From DOZZ01 sp963792655 (GTDB taxonomy: Bacteria; Acidobacteriota; Terriglobia; Bryobacterales; Bryobacteraceae): a stretch of DNA of 64,000 bases. Both the position numbers and the translations under genes were made by a program. The DNA lies in assembly GCA_963792655.1 (NCBI GenBank), contig CAWBWU010000003.1, positions 310,001 through 374,000 of the forward strand, written 5' to 3'. The notes under the pieces were generated by a model, which had not been told where the DNA came from, made no database searches, and saw only the letters and a list, made by a program, of their open reading frames with translations. This document shows positions 1-9,010 of this stretch, piece by piece. Position 1 is the stretch's first letter; each line of letters begins with the position of its first letter.

Positions 1-1
1 G

Positions 2-1084
2 GGCCGCAGTGTCATTCATCTCGAGATTGGTGAGCCCGATTTCCCGACGCCGGCGCATATTGTGGATGCGGGTAAGACAGCGCTGGATCAAGGCTGGACA
101 CATTATGGACCCACGCAAGGCCTGCCGGAGTTGCGCACCGCCATCGCCGAGCACGTCAGCTTAACGCGCGGGATTCAAGTCGGACCAGAACGCGTGTGCG
201 TGGTGCCCGGCGGCAAGCCGATGATGTTCTTCCCCATGCTCGCGCTGCTTGAGCCTGGCGACGAGGTCATCTTTCCGAACCCCGGCTTCCCCATCTACGA
301 ATCGATGATTCGGTTTCTCGGCGCAACGCCGGTTCCGATTCCTCTGATCGAGTCGCGCGGGTTTTCCTTCGACCTGAATGTGTTTCGCGACAGCCTTTCG
401 GATCGCACGCGGCTGGTGATTCTGAACTCGCCGCAAAATCCGACGGGAGGCGTGATCCCCGCCGAAGATTTGCAAACGATTGCTGAGCTGGTGCGCGACC
501 GCGATCTGATCGTGCTCTCCGACGAGATCTACTCGCGCATCTACTATGACGAGCCGCCTGCATCCATCGCATCCTTGCCGGGGATGTTAGACAAGACGAT
601 TCTGCTCGACGGCTTCTCAAAAACCTATGCGATGACCGGATGGCGGCTAGGTTATGGCGTTCTGCCTCCGGTGCTGGTGGACGCGGTGAACAAGCTGATG
701 GTGAATTCGAACTCCTGCACGGCAAGCTTCACGCAGCGTGCGGGCATCGCCGCGTTAACAGGACCGCAGGGCGATGTCGAAAACATGGTGGCGCAATTCC
801 GGACGCGGCGCGATGCGTTCTGTGCGGGCCTGGCGAAGATACCAGGCTTTCGCTGCGCAGTGCCTGGCGGCGCGTTCTACGCATTCCCCAATGTGACGGG
901 CACCCACATGGACTCGAAAGTTTTAGCTGACCGTCTGCTGAATGAAGCGGGCGTTGCCTGTCTTGATGGCGGCGCGTTCGGAGAGTATGGCAAAGGCTAT
1001 CTGCGGTTCAGTTACGCAAATTCGCTCGAGAACCTGAACGAAGCCGTCCAGCGCATTGAGCGATGGATGAAAAAGTCACGCTGA
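2..1084 (+). CDS. Class I/II pyridoxal-phosphate aminotransferase, N-terminus cut by the window edge
   Basis: Fold-type I aminotransferase, which moves an amino group from an amino acid to a 2-oxo acid in the cytoplasm. The frame is open from base 2, so the first residues (about 30 in this family) lie outside the window; the GTG at 62 is internal. Family hallmarks are the substrate-side EIGEPDFPTP segment near the start, the N-x-P-x-N-PTGG loop (SPQNPTGG, about base 430) and the PLP-lysine segment SKTYAMTGWRLG near base 620, where Lys forms the Schiff base. The C-terminal small domain ends normally at TGA. The substrate cannot be fixed from sequence; aspartate/aromatic-type or N-succinyl-DAP-type enzymes are all possible. 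The M20 peptidase follows in the same direction after about 90 bases. Confidence 0.9.
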   Translation, partial: GRSVIHLEIGEPDFPTPAHIVDAGKTALDQGWTHYGPTQGLPELRTAIAEHVSLTRGIQVGPERVCVVPGGKPMMFFPMLALLEPGDEVIFPNPGFPIYESMIRFLGATPVPIPLIESRGFSFDLNVFRDSLSDRTRLVILNSPQNPTGGVIPAEDLQTIAELVRDRDLIVLSDEIYSRIYYDEPPASIASLPGMLDKTILLDGFSKTYAMTGWRLGYGVLPPVLVDAVNKLMVNSNSCTASFTQRAGIAALTGPQGDVENMVAQFRTRRDAFCAGLAKIPGFRCAVPGGAFYAFPNVTGTHMDSKVLADRLLNEAGVACLDGGAFGEYGKGYLRFSYANSLENLNEAVQRIERWMKKSR

Positions 1085-1172
1085 CTTGCCGGCTTGGTTA
1101 CCGCGCGGCTCGTACGCGAGTAGGCCGCTCGTTGCCAATCGCGTGAACACTACGGGCTACACTGAAAATTCG

Positions 1173-2384
1173 ATGGCGATCACACCCGCAACCACACTGC
1201 AATTGCGCGGCGTGAAAGACGCAATGCAGTGGTTCACACGCGAGAAGCACTGGATCAACGACATCCAGTTGCAGCTTTGCCGTGTGCCTGCCCCGACATT
1301 TCTGGAACAGACGCGCGCTGAGTGGATGTCCGCGCAGTTCCGGCAGCTAGGCTGTCATGCGCACCTGGACCGCGCGGGCAACGTGATTGCAAGCTTGCGC
1401 CCACTCGGCGACGGACCTTACATCGCCGCCACCGCCCATCTGGATACGGTGATTGCTCCACGCCTCAAAGAAGACATCAGCGTGGACCCTGCCGGAGTGC
1501 TTCGGGGTCCTGGGGTGTCCGATAACGGCGCGGGGCTTGCCGCATTGCTCGCGCTGGCCCACGCGCTGTGTCTGCAAACGAGCCGTGAAGAAACGGAAGC
1601 AGAGCTACTGCTGATTGCGAACGTCGGTGAAGAAGGCGAAGGCAATCTCGCGGGAATGCGCTACTTGTGCCAGAAGTCGCCGCTCGCGAAACAGATTCTG
1701 GCGTACGTGGTGCTCGACGGTGCGGCTACCGACCGTGTGGTCACGCAGGCGCTCGGCAGCCGGCGCTTTGACCTGACGTTCACCGGCCCCGGAGGGCATA
1801 GTTGGAGCGATTACGGCACCGGCAACCCGGTGCATGCGCTCGGGCGCGCGGTGTCGGCACTGGCAGATATCCGGTTGAACGGCGGCCCGCGCTCTTCGCT
1901 GAATGTGGGCGTTATTGAAGGCGGCACAGGCGTCAATGCCATTCCGTCGCAGGCGCGCGCCAAAATCGACATCCGGTCTGAGAACAACGCGCGCATCGAT
2001 GAACTCGTACAGGTACTCGAACGCGTTGCGGATGCCGCACAGGAATCCGAGAACCAGCGCGCCGCGACGGGCAAGGTGCAGGGCAAACTTCGCCAGATTG
2101 GTTCCCGTCCGGCCGGTCGCCTTGCCGACGACGCGAAAATCCTGAAGCACTTGCGCGCTGTCGATGCGCACCTCGGCATCCGGTCCCATCTGGACCTCGC
2201 GTCGACAGATGCAAACATTCCTCTCTCGCTCGGCGTTCCGGCGTTGTCGATCGGAACCGGGGGTCAAGGCGGCGGCGCTCACACCATGCAGGAGTGGTTC
2301 AACCCGGAAGGACGCGATCTGGGGTTGAAGCGCATTCTGCTGCTGCTCGAGATGCTGCTACGGGACACGCCGGGCGCCGAGTGA
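1173..2384 (+). CDS. M20/M25/M40 family metallopeptidase (PepT/ArgE-like)
   Basis: Two-zinc amidohydrolase or peptidase of the M20 clan. Metal and catalytic residues are visible in order: the HxD of TAHLDTV, the bridging Asp in GVSDNGAG, the Glu-Glu pair in VGEEGEGN, a later Asp in LASTDANIP and the C-terminal His in GGAHTMQEW. The GGTGVNAIPS segment marks the start of the dimerisation domain. The ORF opens at 1086, but the first residues there are junk-like; the ATG at 1173 gives 403 aa, close to the family size. The substrate is probably a small peptide or N-acylated amino acid, but this is not determined. The stop TGA overlaps the GTG start of the next gene (GTGA), suggesting translational coupling. 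Confidence 0.88.
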   Translation: MAITPATTLQLRGVKDAMQWFTREKHWINDIQLQLCRVPAPTFLEQTRAEWMSAQFRQLGCHAHLDRAGNVIASLRPLGDGPYIAATAHLDTVIAPRLKEDISVDPAGVLRGPGVSDNGAGLAALLALAHALCLQTSREETEAELLLIANVGEEGEGNLAGMRYLCQKSPLAKQILAYVVLDGAATDRVVTQALGSRRFDLTFTGPGGHSWSDYGTGNPVHALGRAVSALADIRLNGGPRSSLNVGVIEGGTGVNAIPSQARAKIDIRSENNARIDELVQVLERVADAAQESENQRAATGKVQGKLRQIGSRPAGRLADDAKILKHLRAVDAHLGIRSHLDLASTDANIPLSLGVPALSIGTGGQGGGAHTMQEWFNPEGRDLGLKRILLLLEMLLRDTPGAE

Positions 2385-3256
2385 AGTTGGAACGGCGCGG
2401 ACGCGCGGAACTCGGGCTGCTCGGCAACGCCTTCATCTGGGGCACCACGTTTGTGCTGGTGCAGGGCGCACTTGCGCACGTTTCTACCCTGCTGTTTCTT
2501 TGCTTGCGGTTTAGTCTGGCCGGGCTGGTGCTGCTGACCATTTACGCGCGCGGATTCCGCCGCGAAGCGCTCGTGCCGGGGATGATTGCGGGGCTCTTCC
2601 TGTTCCTCGGCTATTTCTTCCAAACCGAGGGATTGAATTTTACGACGCCCTCGAAATCGGCCTTTTTTACGAGCATGTCGATTCCGATGGTACCTTTGCT
2701 CAGTTCGCTCGTCTATCGCTCCAGGGCCCGCGTAAGTGAGTTAGTGGGCATCCTGATTTCATCCACGGGAATGATGCTGATGACGCTGCAGGGCACCTCC
2801 CTGCGTTTTGGCAAAGGTGATGTGTTGAGTTTCCTGTGTGCAATTGCTTTCGCGCTGCACATTGTGGCTCTCGGACATTTCGCCGCTAAATTCCACTTCC
2901 CTTCTTTAGCTGTGGTGCAGGTCGCGACTGCCGCGGTGCTTTCGGCTGCTACTTTCTGGTGGTCGGGTCCAATCAAGCTACAGTCGGTAGCTTCGGTTTG
3001 GGTTGCAGTAGCCGTAACAGGCGTATTTGCGACCGCGTTGGCCTTTTCCGTGCAGGCATGGGCTCAGCAGTTCACATCGGCCACCAGAACAGCACTTATT
3101 TACACGCTGGAGCCGGTGTTCGCGTGGGCAACGTCGTGGTTACTGTTGGGAGAAAGGCTGCCGTGGACAGCACTTTTTGGAGCAGTTTTGATCGTGGCCG
3201 GAGTGCTGCTGGTGGAATTGAAACCCACGCATCACATTCAACATCAAACAAGTTAG
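2381..3256 (+). CDS. DMT-superfamily (EamA) transporter
   Basis: Inner-membrane exporter-type protein of about 291 aa with about ten hydrophobic segments in two EamA repeats. The first repeat opens with NAFIWGTTFVLVQGAL, and the second ends with the usual YTLEPVFAWATSWLLLGERL motif before a last membrane helix. The start is placed at the GTG at 2381 because it overlaps the stop of the M20 peptidase by four bases; the longer frame from 2294 would add 29 charged residues that do not resemble the family. EamA proteins export amino acids or other metabolites; the substrate is unknown. Coupling with a peptidase hints at amino-acid or peptide handling, which is inference. Confidence 0.87.
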   Translation: MKLERRGRAELGLLGNAFIWGTTFVLVQGALAHVSTLLFLCLRFSLAGLVLLTIYARGFRREALVPGMIAGLFLFLGYFFQTEGLNFTTPSKSAFFTSMSIPMVPLLSSLVYRSRARVSELVGILISSTGMMLMTLQGTSLRFGKGDVLSFLCAIAFALHIVALGHFAAKFHFPSLAVVQVATAAVLSAATFWWSGPIKLQSVASVWVAVAVTGVFATALAFSVQAWAQQFTSATRTALIYTLEPVFAWATSWLLLGERLPWTALFGAVLIVAGVLLVELKPTHHIQHQTS

Positions 3257-3273
3257 CAGCCCTAGCCTGGGCC

Positions 3274-3279
3274 TATAAT
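3274..3279 (+). promoter_or_regulatory. Possible -10 box for the HtrA gene
   Basis: A perfect TATAAT lies 18 bases after the stop of the transporter gene and about 40 bases before the HtrA start. No convincing -35 box is visible 16-18 bases upstream, so this is tentative. Confidence 0.35.
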
Positions 3280-3316
3280 CCAGTTAACTTGGGAAATTTG
3301 AGGAGTTAGCAAGTAC

Positions 3317-4942
3317 ATGAGTGTCTACACGAAATTGCGCGGTCAGAAGTTCCTGTCATTCACCTTGGTGTTATTTACGCTTTGCCTGGGCGTACTGCTC
3401 GGCACGCTGCTCAATACCGGTGTGAAGGCGGCTAAGGAGCAGTCCTACGCGCCTGGCGCCACCCCGTTGCAAATCCCCTCCCCCGTTCAGCTTCAGAATT
3501 CTTTTTCAACGATGGCGAAAGCGCTCGAACCGTCGGTGGTGAATATCTCTACGGAGTACATTCCCAAAACGAACCTGCAGACCCGTGGCCGGCGCCGCGC
3601 GATGCCTCAGCAGCAGCAGGACGAGGATCAGCAGGACGGCGGTAGCATGCAGGATTTCTTCCAGCGGTTCTTCAATGGCCAGGGCGGCGGCGGAATGCAG
3701 AGCCCCGATTCCACGCCATCGGCGAGCCTCGGTTCCGGATTTGTGGTCGACCGCAGCGGCTACATCATCACCAACAATCACGTGGTCGAGAAAGCCACAC
3801 GTGTGCGTGTAAAGTTCAACAACGACCCGACGGAATATGACGCGAAGGTGGTCGGCACGGATCAGCTGACGGATCTTGCCGTAATCAAAGTCGACCGTCC
3901 GAACCTGGTGCCGGTGAAGATCGGCAACTCTGACGCGATCCAGGTCGGCGATTGGGCAGTTGCGATCGGTTCGCCATTCGGCTTCCAAGCCACGGTGACG
4001 GCCGGCATCATCAGCGCGAAGTCACGCGACATCGGCGCCGAAGCAACTCAGTTCCAGCACTTCCTTCAGACGGATGCAGCCATCAACCCTGGTAACAGCG
4101 GCGGGCCGCTCTTGAACATCAATGGTGAAGTGATCGGTATCAACACTATGATTGCCAGCCGCTCCGGCGGCTATCAGGGTATTGGCTTCGCCATGCCTAT
4201 CAACACGGCGGTGAAAGTCTACAACCAGATCATTCGCGCCGGACACGTTACGCGCGGTTCGATCGGTATCTCGTTCCAGCCGACCGACACGTCGAATGGC
4301 CGTGACCTGTTGCGGGCTTACGGTGTGAAGCAGGGTGTGTTCGTGCGCACTGTGGAGCCGAACGGTCCTGCAGACAAGGCGGGCTTGCATCCCGAAGACG
4401 TGATCACGTCGATCAACGGCAAGTCGATCGCGACAGGTGAAGACCTGGTCGAGATCGTAGCCGACACGCCCGTCGGAACCGGTCTGAACGTGCAGTATCT
4501 GCGTAACCGCAAGCAGGAATCCACGACCGTCGTGGTTGGCGATCGTGCCAAGATCTTCCCGACCGAGAACGGCCGCCTTGGTGAAGCGGTTCCCGACGAT
4601 GAACCGGGCGCTGCGACGCAGGCCCGCTTCGGCATCGGTATCCGGCCGCTGCAGCAGTCCTTGCGCGACAGCCTGCAGTTCAAGGAGCACGGTGGGATTC
4701 TGGTCGACTCCGTAGAACCGGGATCGTTCGCGGAAGACATCGGTTTCGCGCCGCGCGACATTATCGTTGCCGTGAACCAGCAGCCGGTAAATAGCACGGA
4801 CGATTTCCAGCGCATCCAGAAGTCGCTCAAGTCTGGTGATGCTGTGGCGTTCCGCGTCTACCGCAATGTAGGAGCTAGCAGAGGTGCTGCCGGCAGCGGT
4901 TGGCAGTCGATCTTCCTGGCCGGTACTTTGCCCGCCCAGTAA
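3317..4942 (+). CDS. Do-family serine endoprotease (DegP/HtrA) with two PDZ domains
   Basis: Envelope protease or chaperone that degrades misfolded exported proteins. The 541 aa chain begins with a hydrophobic export or anchor segment (residues about 10-30), then a Gln/Asp-rich linker, then the trypsin-like domain. The catalytic triad is His155 (NNHVVE), Asp186 (TDLAVIKV) and Ser261 (GNSGGPL). Two PDZ domains follow (about residues 320-400 and 440-530). A ribosome site, GAGGAG, sits about ten bases before the ATG. The gene ends before a strong terminator. It is complete, and I see nothing abnormal beyond the Q/D-rich low-complexity linker. Confidence 0.95.
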   Translation: MSVYTKLRGQKFLSFTLVLFTLCLGVLLGTLLNTGVKAAKEQSYAPGATPLQIPSPVQLQNSFSTMAKALEPSVVNISTEYIPKTNLQTRGRRRAMPQQQQDEDQQDGGSMQDFFQRFFNGQGGGGMQSPDSTPSASLGSGFVVDRSGYIITNNHVVEKATRVRVKFNNDPTEYDAKVVGTDQLTDLAVIKVDRPNLVPVKIGNSDAIQVGDWAVAIGSPFGFQATVTAGIISAKSRDIGAEATQFQHFLQTDAAINPGNSGGPLLNINGEVIGINTMIASRSGGYQGIGFAMPINTAVKVYNQIIRAGHVTRGSIGISFQPTDTSNGRDLLRAYGVKQGVFVRTVEPNGPADKAGLHPEDVITSINGKSIATGEDLVEIVADTPVGTGLNVQYLRNRKQESTTVVVGDRAKIFPTENGRLGEAVPDDEPGAATQARFGIGIRPLQQSLRDSLQFKEHGGILVDSVEPGSFAEDIGFAPRDIIVAVNQQPVNSTDDFQRIQKSLKSGDAVAFRVYRNVGASRGAAGSGWQSIFLAGTLPAQ

Positions 4943-4981
4943 GACCGATTGATCTGATTACGTTTGTAGTAAACTTCACGA

Positions 4982-5010
4982 GGGCGCTGCCAAGCGGCGC
5001 CCTTTCTTCT
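4982..5010 (+). terminator. Rho-independent terminator after the HtrA gene
   Basis: GGGCGC pairs with GCGCCC, extended inward by TGC/GCG to about nine pairs around a three-base loop, followed by TTTCTTCT. It lies 40 bases after the HtrA stop and immediately before the next gene. Confidence 0.8.
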
Positions 5011-5018
5011 GCCTGCTT

Positions 5019-5495
5019 ATGCGCTTGATCGCAACACTCGCACTTACCTTTTTCGCCGCTCTCACGGTTGCTCCGGCAGCCACTCATAAAGCCAAAACTC
5101 CCCCGAAGAAGCACACGAGTACCGCAAAGCACCCGGTAAAAACGCCGTCAGCCAAAAAAAAGACCGGCCGCTCGACCGCGCCGGTGCACCGCGCAAGGGG
5201 AAAGAGCACAAAAGGGCGTGCGACGTCCCGCAACACCCACGCTGTTTCGCGCCCGCCCGCGGCTCAGGGGAATCCGAGTAGCAGCCGGTATGTCGAAATT
5301 CAAGAGGCTCTCGCCGCCAAGGGTTACCTGAAGACCCAACCAACCGGCGTTTGGGATCAGGACTCCGTCGACGCGATGAAGCGATTCCAGGCAGATCAAA
5401 AGCTGGCAACCACCGGCAAGTTGAACTCTCTTTCTTTGATCGCTCTGGGGCTCGGTCCCAAACCCACCGCCCCGCCCGAAACAGCGCCACACTAA
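5019..5495 (+). CDS. Secreted peptidoglycan-binding-domain protein
   Basis: A 158 aa protein with a signal peptide (residues 1-20, ending about APAATH), a long Lys/Thr/Ser/Pro-rich basic linker (about 20-85) and a C-terminal PG_binding_1 type domain (about 90-145: the VEIQEALAAKGYLKTQPTGV helix turn, then a DSVDAMKRFQADQ helix). Such domains attach proteins to the cell wall. No catalytic domain is present. The positively charged linker could bind acidic wall polymers (inference). It starts directly after the HtrA terminator, so it probably has its own promoter. Confidence 0.8.
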   Translation: MRLIATLALTFFAALTVAPAATHKAKTPPKKHTSTAKHPVKTPSAKKKTGRSTAPVHRARGKSTKGRATSRNTHAVSRPPAAQGNPSSSRYVEIQEALAAKGYLKTQPTGVWDQDSVDAMKRFQADQKLATTGKLNSLSLIALGLGPKPTAPPETAPH

Positions 5496-5531
5496 ACCCC
5501 GGCCAACCGGCCGATATACAGTAAGGGAACC

Positions 5532-6643
5532 ATGATCATTGGCGTACCTAAGGAAGTAAAAGACCACGAAGCACGCGTGGCGCTGGTTCCCCACGGAGTT
5601 ACCGCTCTCCGGGAAGCAGGACATGAAGTCCTCGTCGAAACACACGCAGGCGAAGGCAGCACGTTGTCGGACCAGGAGTATCACGAAGCCGGAGCAACCA
5701 TCTGCAACTCGGCTGCAGAGGTCTGGGGCAAGGCAGATCTGGTCGTGAAGGTCAAAGAGCCTCAGACTTCCGAATACGCACTCTTGCGCAACAATCTCAC
5801 GCTGTTCACGTATCTGCACCTGGCGCCCTTGCCGGAACTGACGGAGCGCTTGCTTGAGAGCGGCACCAACGGCGTTGCCTACGAAACGATCGTGGAAGAA
5901 GACGGATCGTTGCCGCTGCTCACGCCGATGAGTGAAGTGGCCGGCCGCATGTCGGTTCAGGTGGGCGCGCAGTATCTGGAAAAGCCGAACGGCGGCCGCG
6001 GCTTGCTGCTGGGCGGCATGCCCGGTGTTGCGCCGGGCAACGTAACAATTATTGGCGGCGGCGTAGTGGGAACGAATGCGGCGAAGATGGCCGTGGGCAT
6101 GGGCGCGCGGGTCACAATCATCGATCGCAACCTGAACCGTCTGCGCGAACTGGACGACATCTTCGGCGGCTCGCGTGCGTACGCTGGCTTCCAACACCTG
6201 GACGATCACCGAAACCTTGCGGCATTCAGACCTGGTGATCGGCGCGGTGTTGATTCCGGGAGCTTCGGCGCCGAAGCTGGTGCGCCGGTCGATGATTGCG
6301 AACATGAAGCGCGGCTCGGTGGTGGTTGACGTTGCGATCGATCAGGGCGGTTGCTTTGAAACTTCACACGCCACTACGCATACGGAGCCGATCTACTTTG
6401 TCGATGGCGTACTGCATTATTGCGTGTCGAACATGCCCGCGGCCGTGCCGCAACACCTCCACGTTCGGGTTGACGAACGCGACGTTTCCCTATCTGCTGG
6501 CGCTTGCCAATAAGGGGCTGGAGAAAGCGGTCACCGAGAATCGCGGGCTTCGCAAAGGCGTGAACACTTATAAAGGCCAGGTAACTCATCCGGGAGTGGC
6601 GAACTCGCAGGGCCGCGCATTCCACGAGCTGGTTACTGCGTGA
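5532..6643 (+). CDS. ald: Alanine dehydrogenase, interrupted by two apparent single-base insertions
   Basis: NAD-dependent L-alanine/pyruvate dehydrogenase. The N-terminal part (MIIGVPKEVKDHEARVALVP) and the substrate lysine and histidine regions (VKVKEPQ, TYLHLAPL) are intact, followed by the Rossmann motif IIGGGVVGTNAA. The frame then shifts at about 6171 and again at about 6454. Removing the T at 6171 and a C at 6454 restores one 369 aa protein, the normal family length, ending NSQGRAFHELVTA. Both breaks are +1. I read them as assembly errors because the reconstructed protein is fully conserved. The stop overlaps the acyl-CoA dehydrogenase start (TGATG). The gene links alanine to pyruvate and ammonia for nitrogen or carbon use. 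Confidence 0.9.
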
Positions 6644-7811
6644 TGGCTATCACAGCCGAAAGCGCTGCCGCGCCGCTCACTGTTCTTTCCGAAGAAGAGC
6701 AGATGTTCCGTTCGGCGGTGCGGGCGTTTGCGCGCGAGCAGATTGCACCGCATGTGCGCAGCATGGACGAGGCCGGAGTGTTCCGCAAGGAGCTTCTGCG
6801 GCAGATGTTCGAGCTCGGCCTGATGGGGATCGAGATCCCGGAGGAGTATGGCGGTCAGGGCGGCACGTTTTTCCAATGCGTGCTTGCGGTGGAGGAGCTC
6901 TCGGCAGTCGATCCTTCAGCCGGCGTGATTTGCGATGTGCAGAACACGATCGTCAACAACGCGATCCTGCGCTGGGCGAGTGATGCGCAGAAGCGGCGCT
7001 ATCTTCCGAAACTTGCCGCCGATACAACGGGCGCGTATGCGCTGTCCGAAGCAGGTTCGGGCTCGGATGCCTTCGCTCTCGCCGACGCACGCCGAAGATG
7101 CTGGCGACCACTACGTGCTGAATGGCCGCAAGCTTTGGATCACCAATGCGGCCGAAGCCGGTATTTTCCTGCTATTCGCAAACATCAACCCGGCTGCCGG
7201 CTATCGCGGCATCACTGCGTTTCTGGTCGAGCGTACTTTCGCGGGGTTCCAGGTTGGCAAGAAGGAAGACAAGCTGGGTCTGCGGGCTTCGTCCACTTGC
7301 GAGCTGATCCTGGAAGATTGCCGCGTGCCGAAAGAGAACGTGGTCGGTGAGGCGGGCAAGGGTTACAAGATCGCCATCGAGACGTTGAATGAAGGCCGGA
7401 TCGCGATCGGCTCGCAGATGATCGGGCTGGCGCGTGGAGCACTGGAAGCGGCCACCGCTTACGCGCGGCAGCGGAAGCAGTTCGGCAAAACAATAGGCGA
7501 ATTTCAAGGCGTGCAGTTTCCGCTGGCGATCATGGCCACGGAACTGGAAGCCGCGCGGCTGCTGGTTTACAACGCAGCGCGTCTGCGCGATGCAGGTTTG
7601 CCTTTCGTGACTGAAGCGGCGATGGCAAAGTATTACAGTTCGCATATCGCGGAACGGGTTGCGTCGCAGTGCGATTGAGGTCTTTGGCGGCATCGGCATC
7701 ACCAAAGACTGCCCCGCCGAGAAGTTCTACCGGGACGTGAAGATCGGACGAATCTACGAAGGCACTACAAACATGCAGTTGATGACGATTGCGAAGAAAC
7801 TGCTGGGTTAG
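6643..7811 (+). CDS. Acyl-CoA dehydrogenase, interrupted by two apparent single-base insertions
   Basis: FAD enzyme introducing the alpha-beta double bond in acyl-CoA. N-terminal helical domain from residue 15, then AYALSEAGSGSDA and WITNAAEAG (FAD/substrate beta domain), then the C-terminal helices with the ARQRKQFGK segment and the end IYEGTTNMQ, which carries the family's catalytic Glu. The frame breaks at about 7084 (extra G) and at about 7670 (extra T). With both removed the protein is 388 aa, normal for short- or branched-chain enzymes. Without repair the last 46 residues, including the catalytic Glu, would be lost. The start ATG shares a base with the ald stop, implying one transcript. 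Confidence 0.9.
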
Positions 7812-7834
7812 TTATGACGTCAGGGATAAAGATA

Positions 7835-8611
7835 ATGCGTGTCGCACTAGTCACTCTTCTCACCGTTTCGGGCCTGTTCGCTGCGGAGCCTATTAGCCCC
7901 GATGCGATTATTCGCCAATTCGCCGCGAAAGAGACTGAGTTCCAAAAGGCTCGTGAGAACTACACGTACCGGCAGACGGTTCGCATCACCGAACTCGATG
8001 CAGACGGCAATCCCGGCGGCAAGTATGAGCTTGTGGAAGACGTGTTGTTCTCGCCCGACGGAAAGCGCACTGAGCACGTTGTCCGCGCACCTGCCCCGAC
8101 ACTGCGCACGATTATCCTGACGCCCGAAGACGAACAGGATCTGCGCAATGTGCAGCCTTTCGTGCTCAATTCGACCGACATCCAGAAGTACGATGTTCGC
8201 TATCTGGGCAAACAGCAGGTGGATGAGATTCCTTGCTATAACTTCTCCGTTCGCCCGAAGACGATGGTGAAGGGCGAGCGTTACTTCGAGGGCCAGATCT
8301 GGGTGGACGACCGGGATCTGCAGATCGTCAAGACTTACGGCAAAGGCGTCGGTTTGCTGAAGCGCGGTTCCGATAACCAATTTCCGAAATTCGAGACTTA
8401 CCGGCAGCAAATCGACGGCAAATACTGGTTCCCCACGTACACCACGGCGGACGATACCCTTCGATTTAAGGACACGTCGCAGCGCATCAAGATGGTCGTG
8501 AAGTACGAAGACTACAAGCAATTCAAGAGCGAGACCAATATCAGGTTCGGCGACGAAGCGGACGAGCCCAAGACGCCGAATTCCACGCCGAAGCCGCCGC
8601 CCAAGCAGTAA
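7835..8611 (+). CDS. LolA-fold outer-membrane lipoprotein-sorting-like protein
   Basis: Exported protein of 258 aa: a signal peptide ending at about LFAAEP, then a region beginning IIRQFAAKETEFQKARENYTY and alternating beta strands ending QFKSETNIRFGDEADEP, with a Pro/Lys-rich tail. The organisation and the FEGQIWVDDRDLQIVKTYGKG strand pair (assets of the family) resemble LolA/LolB-fold sorting proteins common in Acidobacteriota. It probably binds lipid or lipoprotein in the periplasm; this is fold-level inference. The start at 7835 is preferred over 7814 because an AGGGA ribosome site sits before it. It follows the acyl-CoA dehydrogenase closely. Confidence 0.65.
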   Translation: MRVALVTLLTVSGLFAAEPISPDAIIRQFAAKETEFQKARENYTYRQTVRITELDADGNPGGKYELVEDVLFSPDGKRTEHVVRAPAPTLRTIILTPEDEQDLRNVQPFVLNSTDIQKYDVRYLGKQQVDEIPCYNFSVRPKTMVKGERYFEGQIWVDDRDLQIVKTYGKGVGLLKRGSDNQFPKFETYRQQIDGKYWFPTYTTADDTLRFKDTSQRIKMVVKYEDYKQFKSETNIRFGDEADEPKTPNSTPKPPPKQ

Positions 8612-8638
8612 GCAGTCTGCGTGCTAGCATCGCAGCAG

Positions 8639-8872
8639 ATGCCCGATACGAAAATTACAGTTCTCAACGACGGCTCCGTGCGCGTTGAGGGAGATTTTGA
8701 GATTTACGACCCACAAGGCGAGAAGTTCGGCCTTGCCGGCCGCACCGTGATCTCTCTTTGCCGTTGTGGTTTATCGCAGAACAAGCCATTCTGCGATGGC
8801 TCCCATGCACGCGGCGGATTTCAAGATAAAGTAGTCGCCCGCGAACTTCCCCCGCCGAAGCCCAAGATCTAA
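8639..8872 (+). CDS. CDGSH iron-sulfur domain protein
   Basis: A 77 aa protein with a perfect CDGSH motif, C-x-C-x2-S-x3-P-x-C-D-G-S-H (CRCGLSQNKPFCDGSH), which binds a redox-active, pH-labile 2Fe-2S cluster through three Cys and one His. The preceding segment (VRVEGDFEIYDPQGEKFGLAGR) is the usual N-terminal strand part of the bacterial single-domain type. The ATG at 8639 is chosen because homologous sequence begins there; the frame is open slightly further upstream. The physiological partner is unknown. A hairpin follows 26 bases after the stop. Confidence 0.88.
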   Translation: MPDTKITVLNDGSVRVEGDFEIYDPQGEKFGLAGRTVISLCRCGLSQNKPFCDGSHARGGFQDKVVARELPPPKPKI

Positions 8873-8897
8873 ACTGCCGCTAATTAGTAGGTAAGCG

Positions 8898-8933
8898 CGG
8901 GATTGTTGTCTGTAATTAGACATCACAATCCCG
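8898..8933 (+). terminator. Hairpin after the CDGSH gene, likely terminator
   Basis: CGGGATTGT (8898-8906) pairs with ACAATCCCG (8925-8933), and inside it TGTCT pairs with AGACA around a six-base loop, with a two-base bulge. It is followed by TAAGTTTTCTGTTAATT. The T-run is modest, so a regulatory role in front of the next gene is also possible. Confidence 0.55.
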
Positions 8934-9010
8934 TAAGTTTTCTGTTAATTGCTGGCTTCGTCCTTCCCACTGTTATCCTTTGCGTGTCCGGAGGGGACAA
9001 GGACACCCGC

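Noticed and set aside
3600..3700. CAGCAG-type repeats in the HtrA gene as a possible simple-sequence phase switch
   Set aside because: The repeats are imperfect and in frame with a Gln/Asp-rich linker; no mononucleotide tract capable of slippage control is present.
5148..6305. A long minus-strand open frame opposite ald (385 codons)
   Set aside because: It has no recognisable family and runs antisense to a conserved gene; high GC makes such shadows common.
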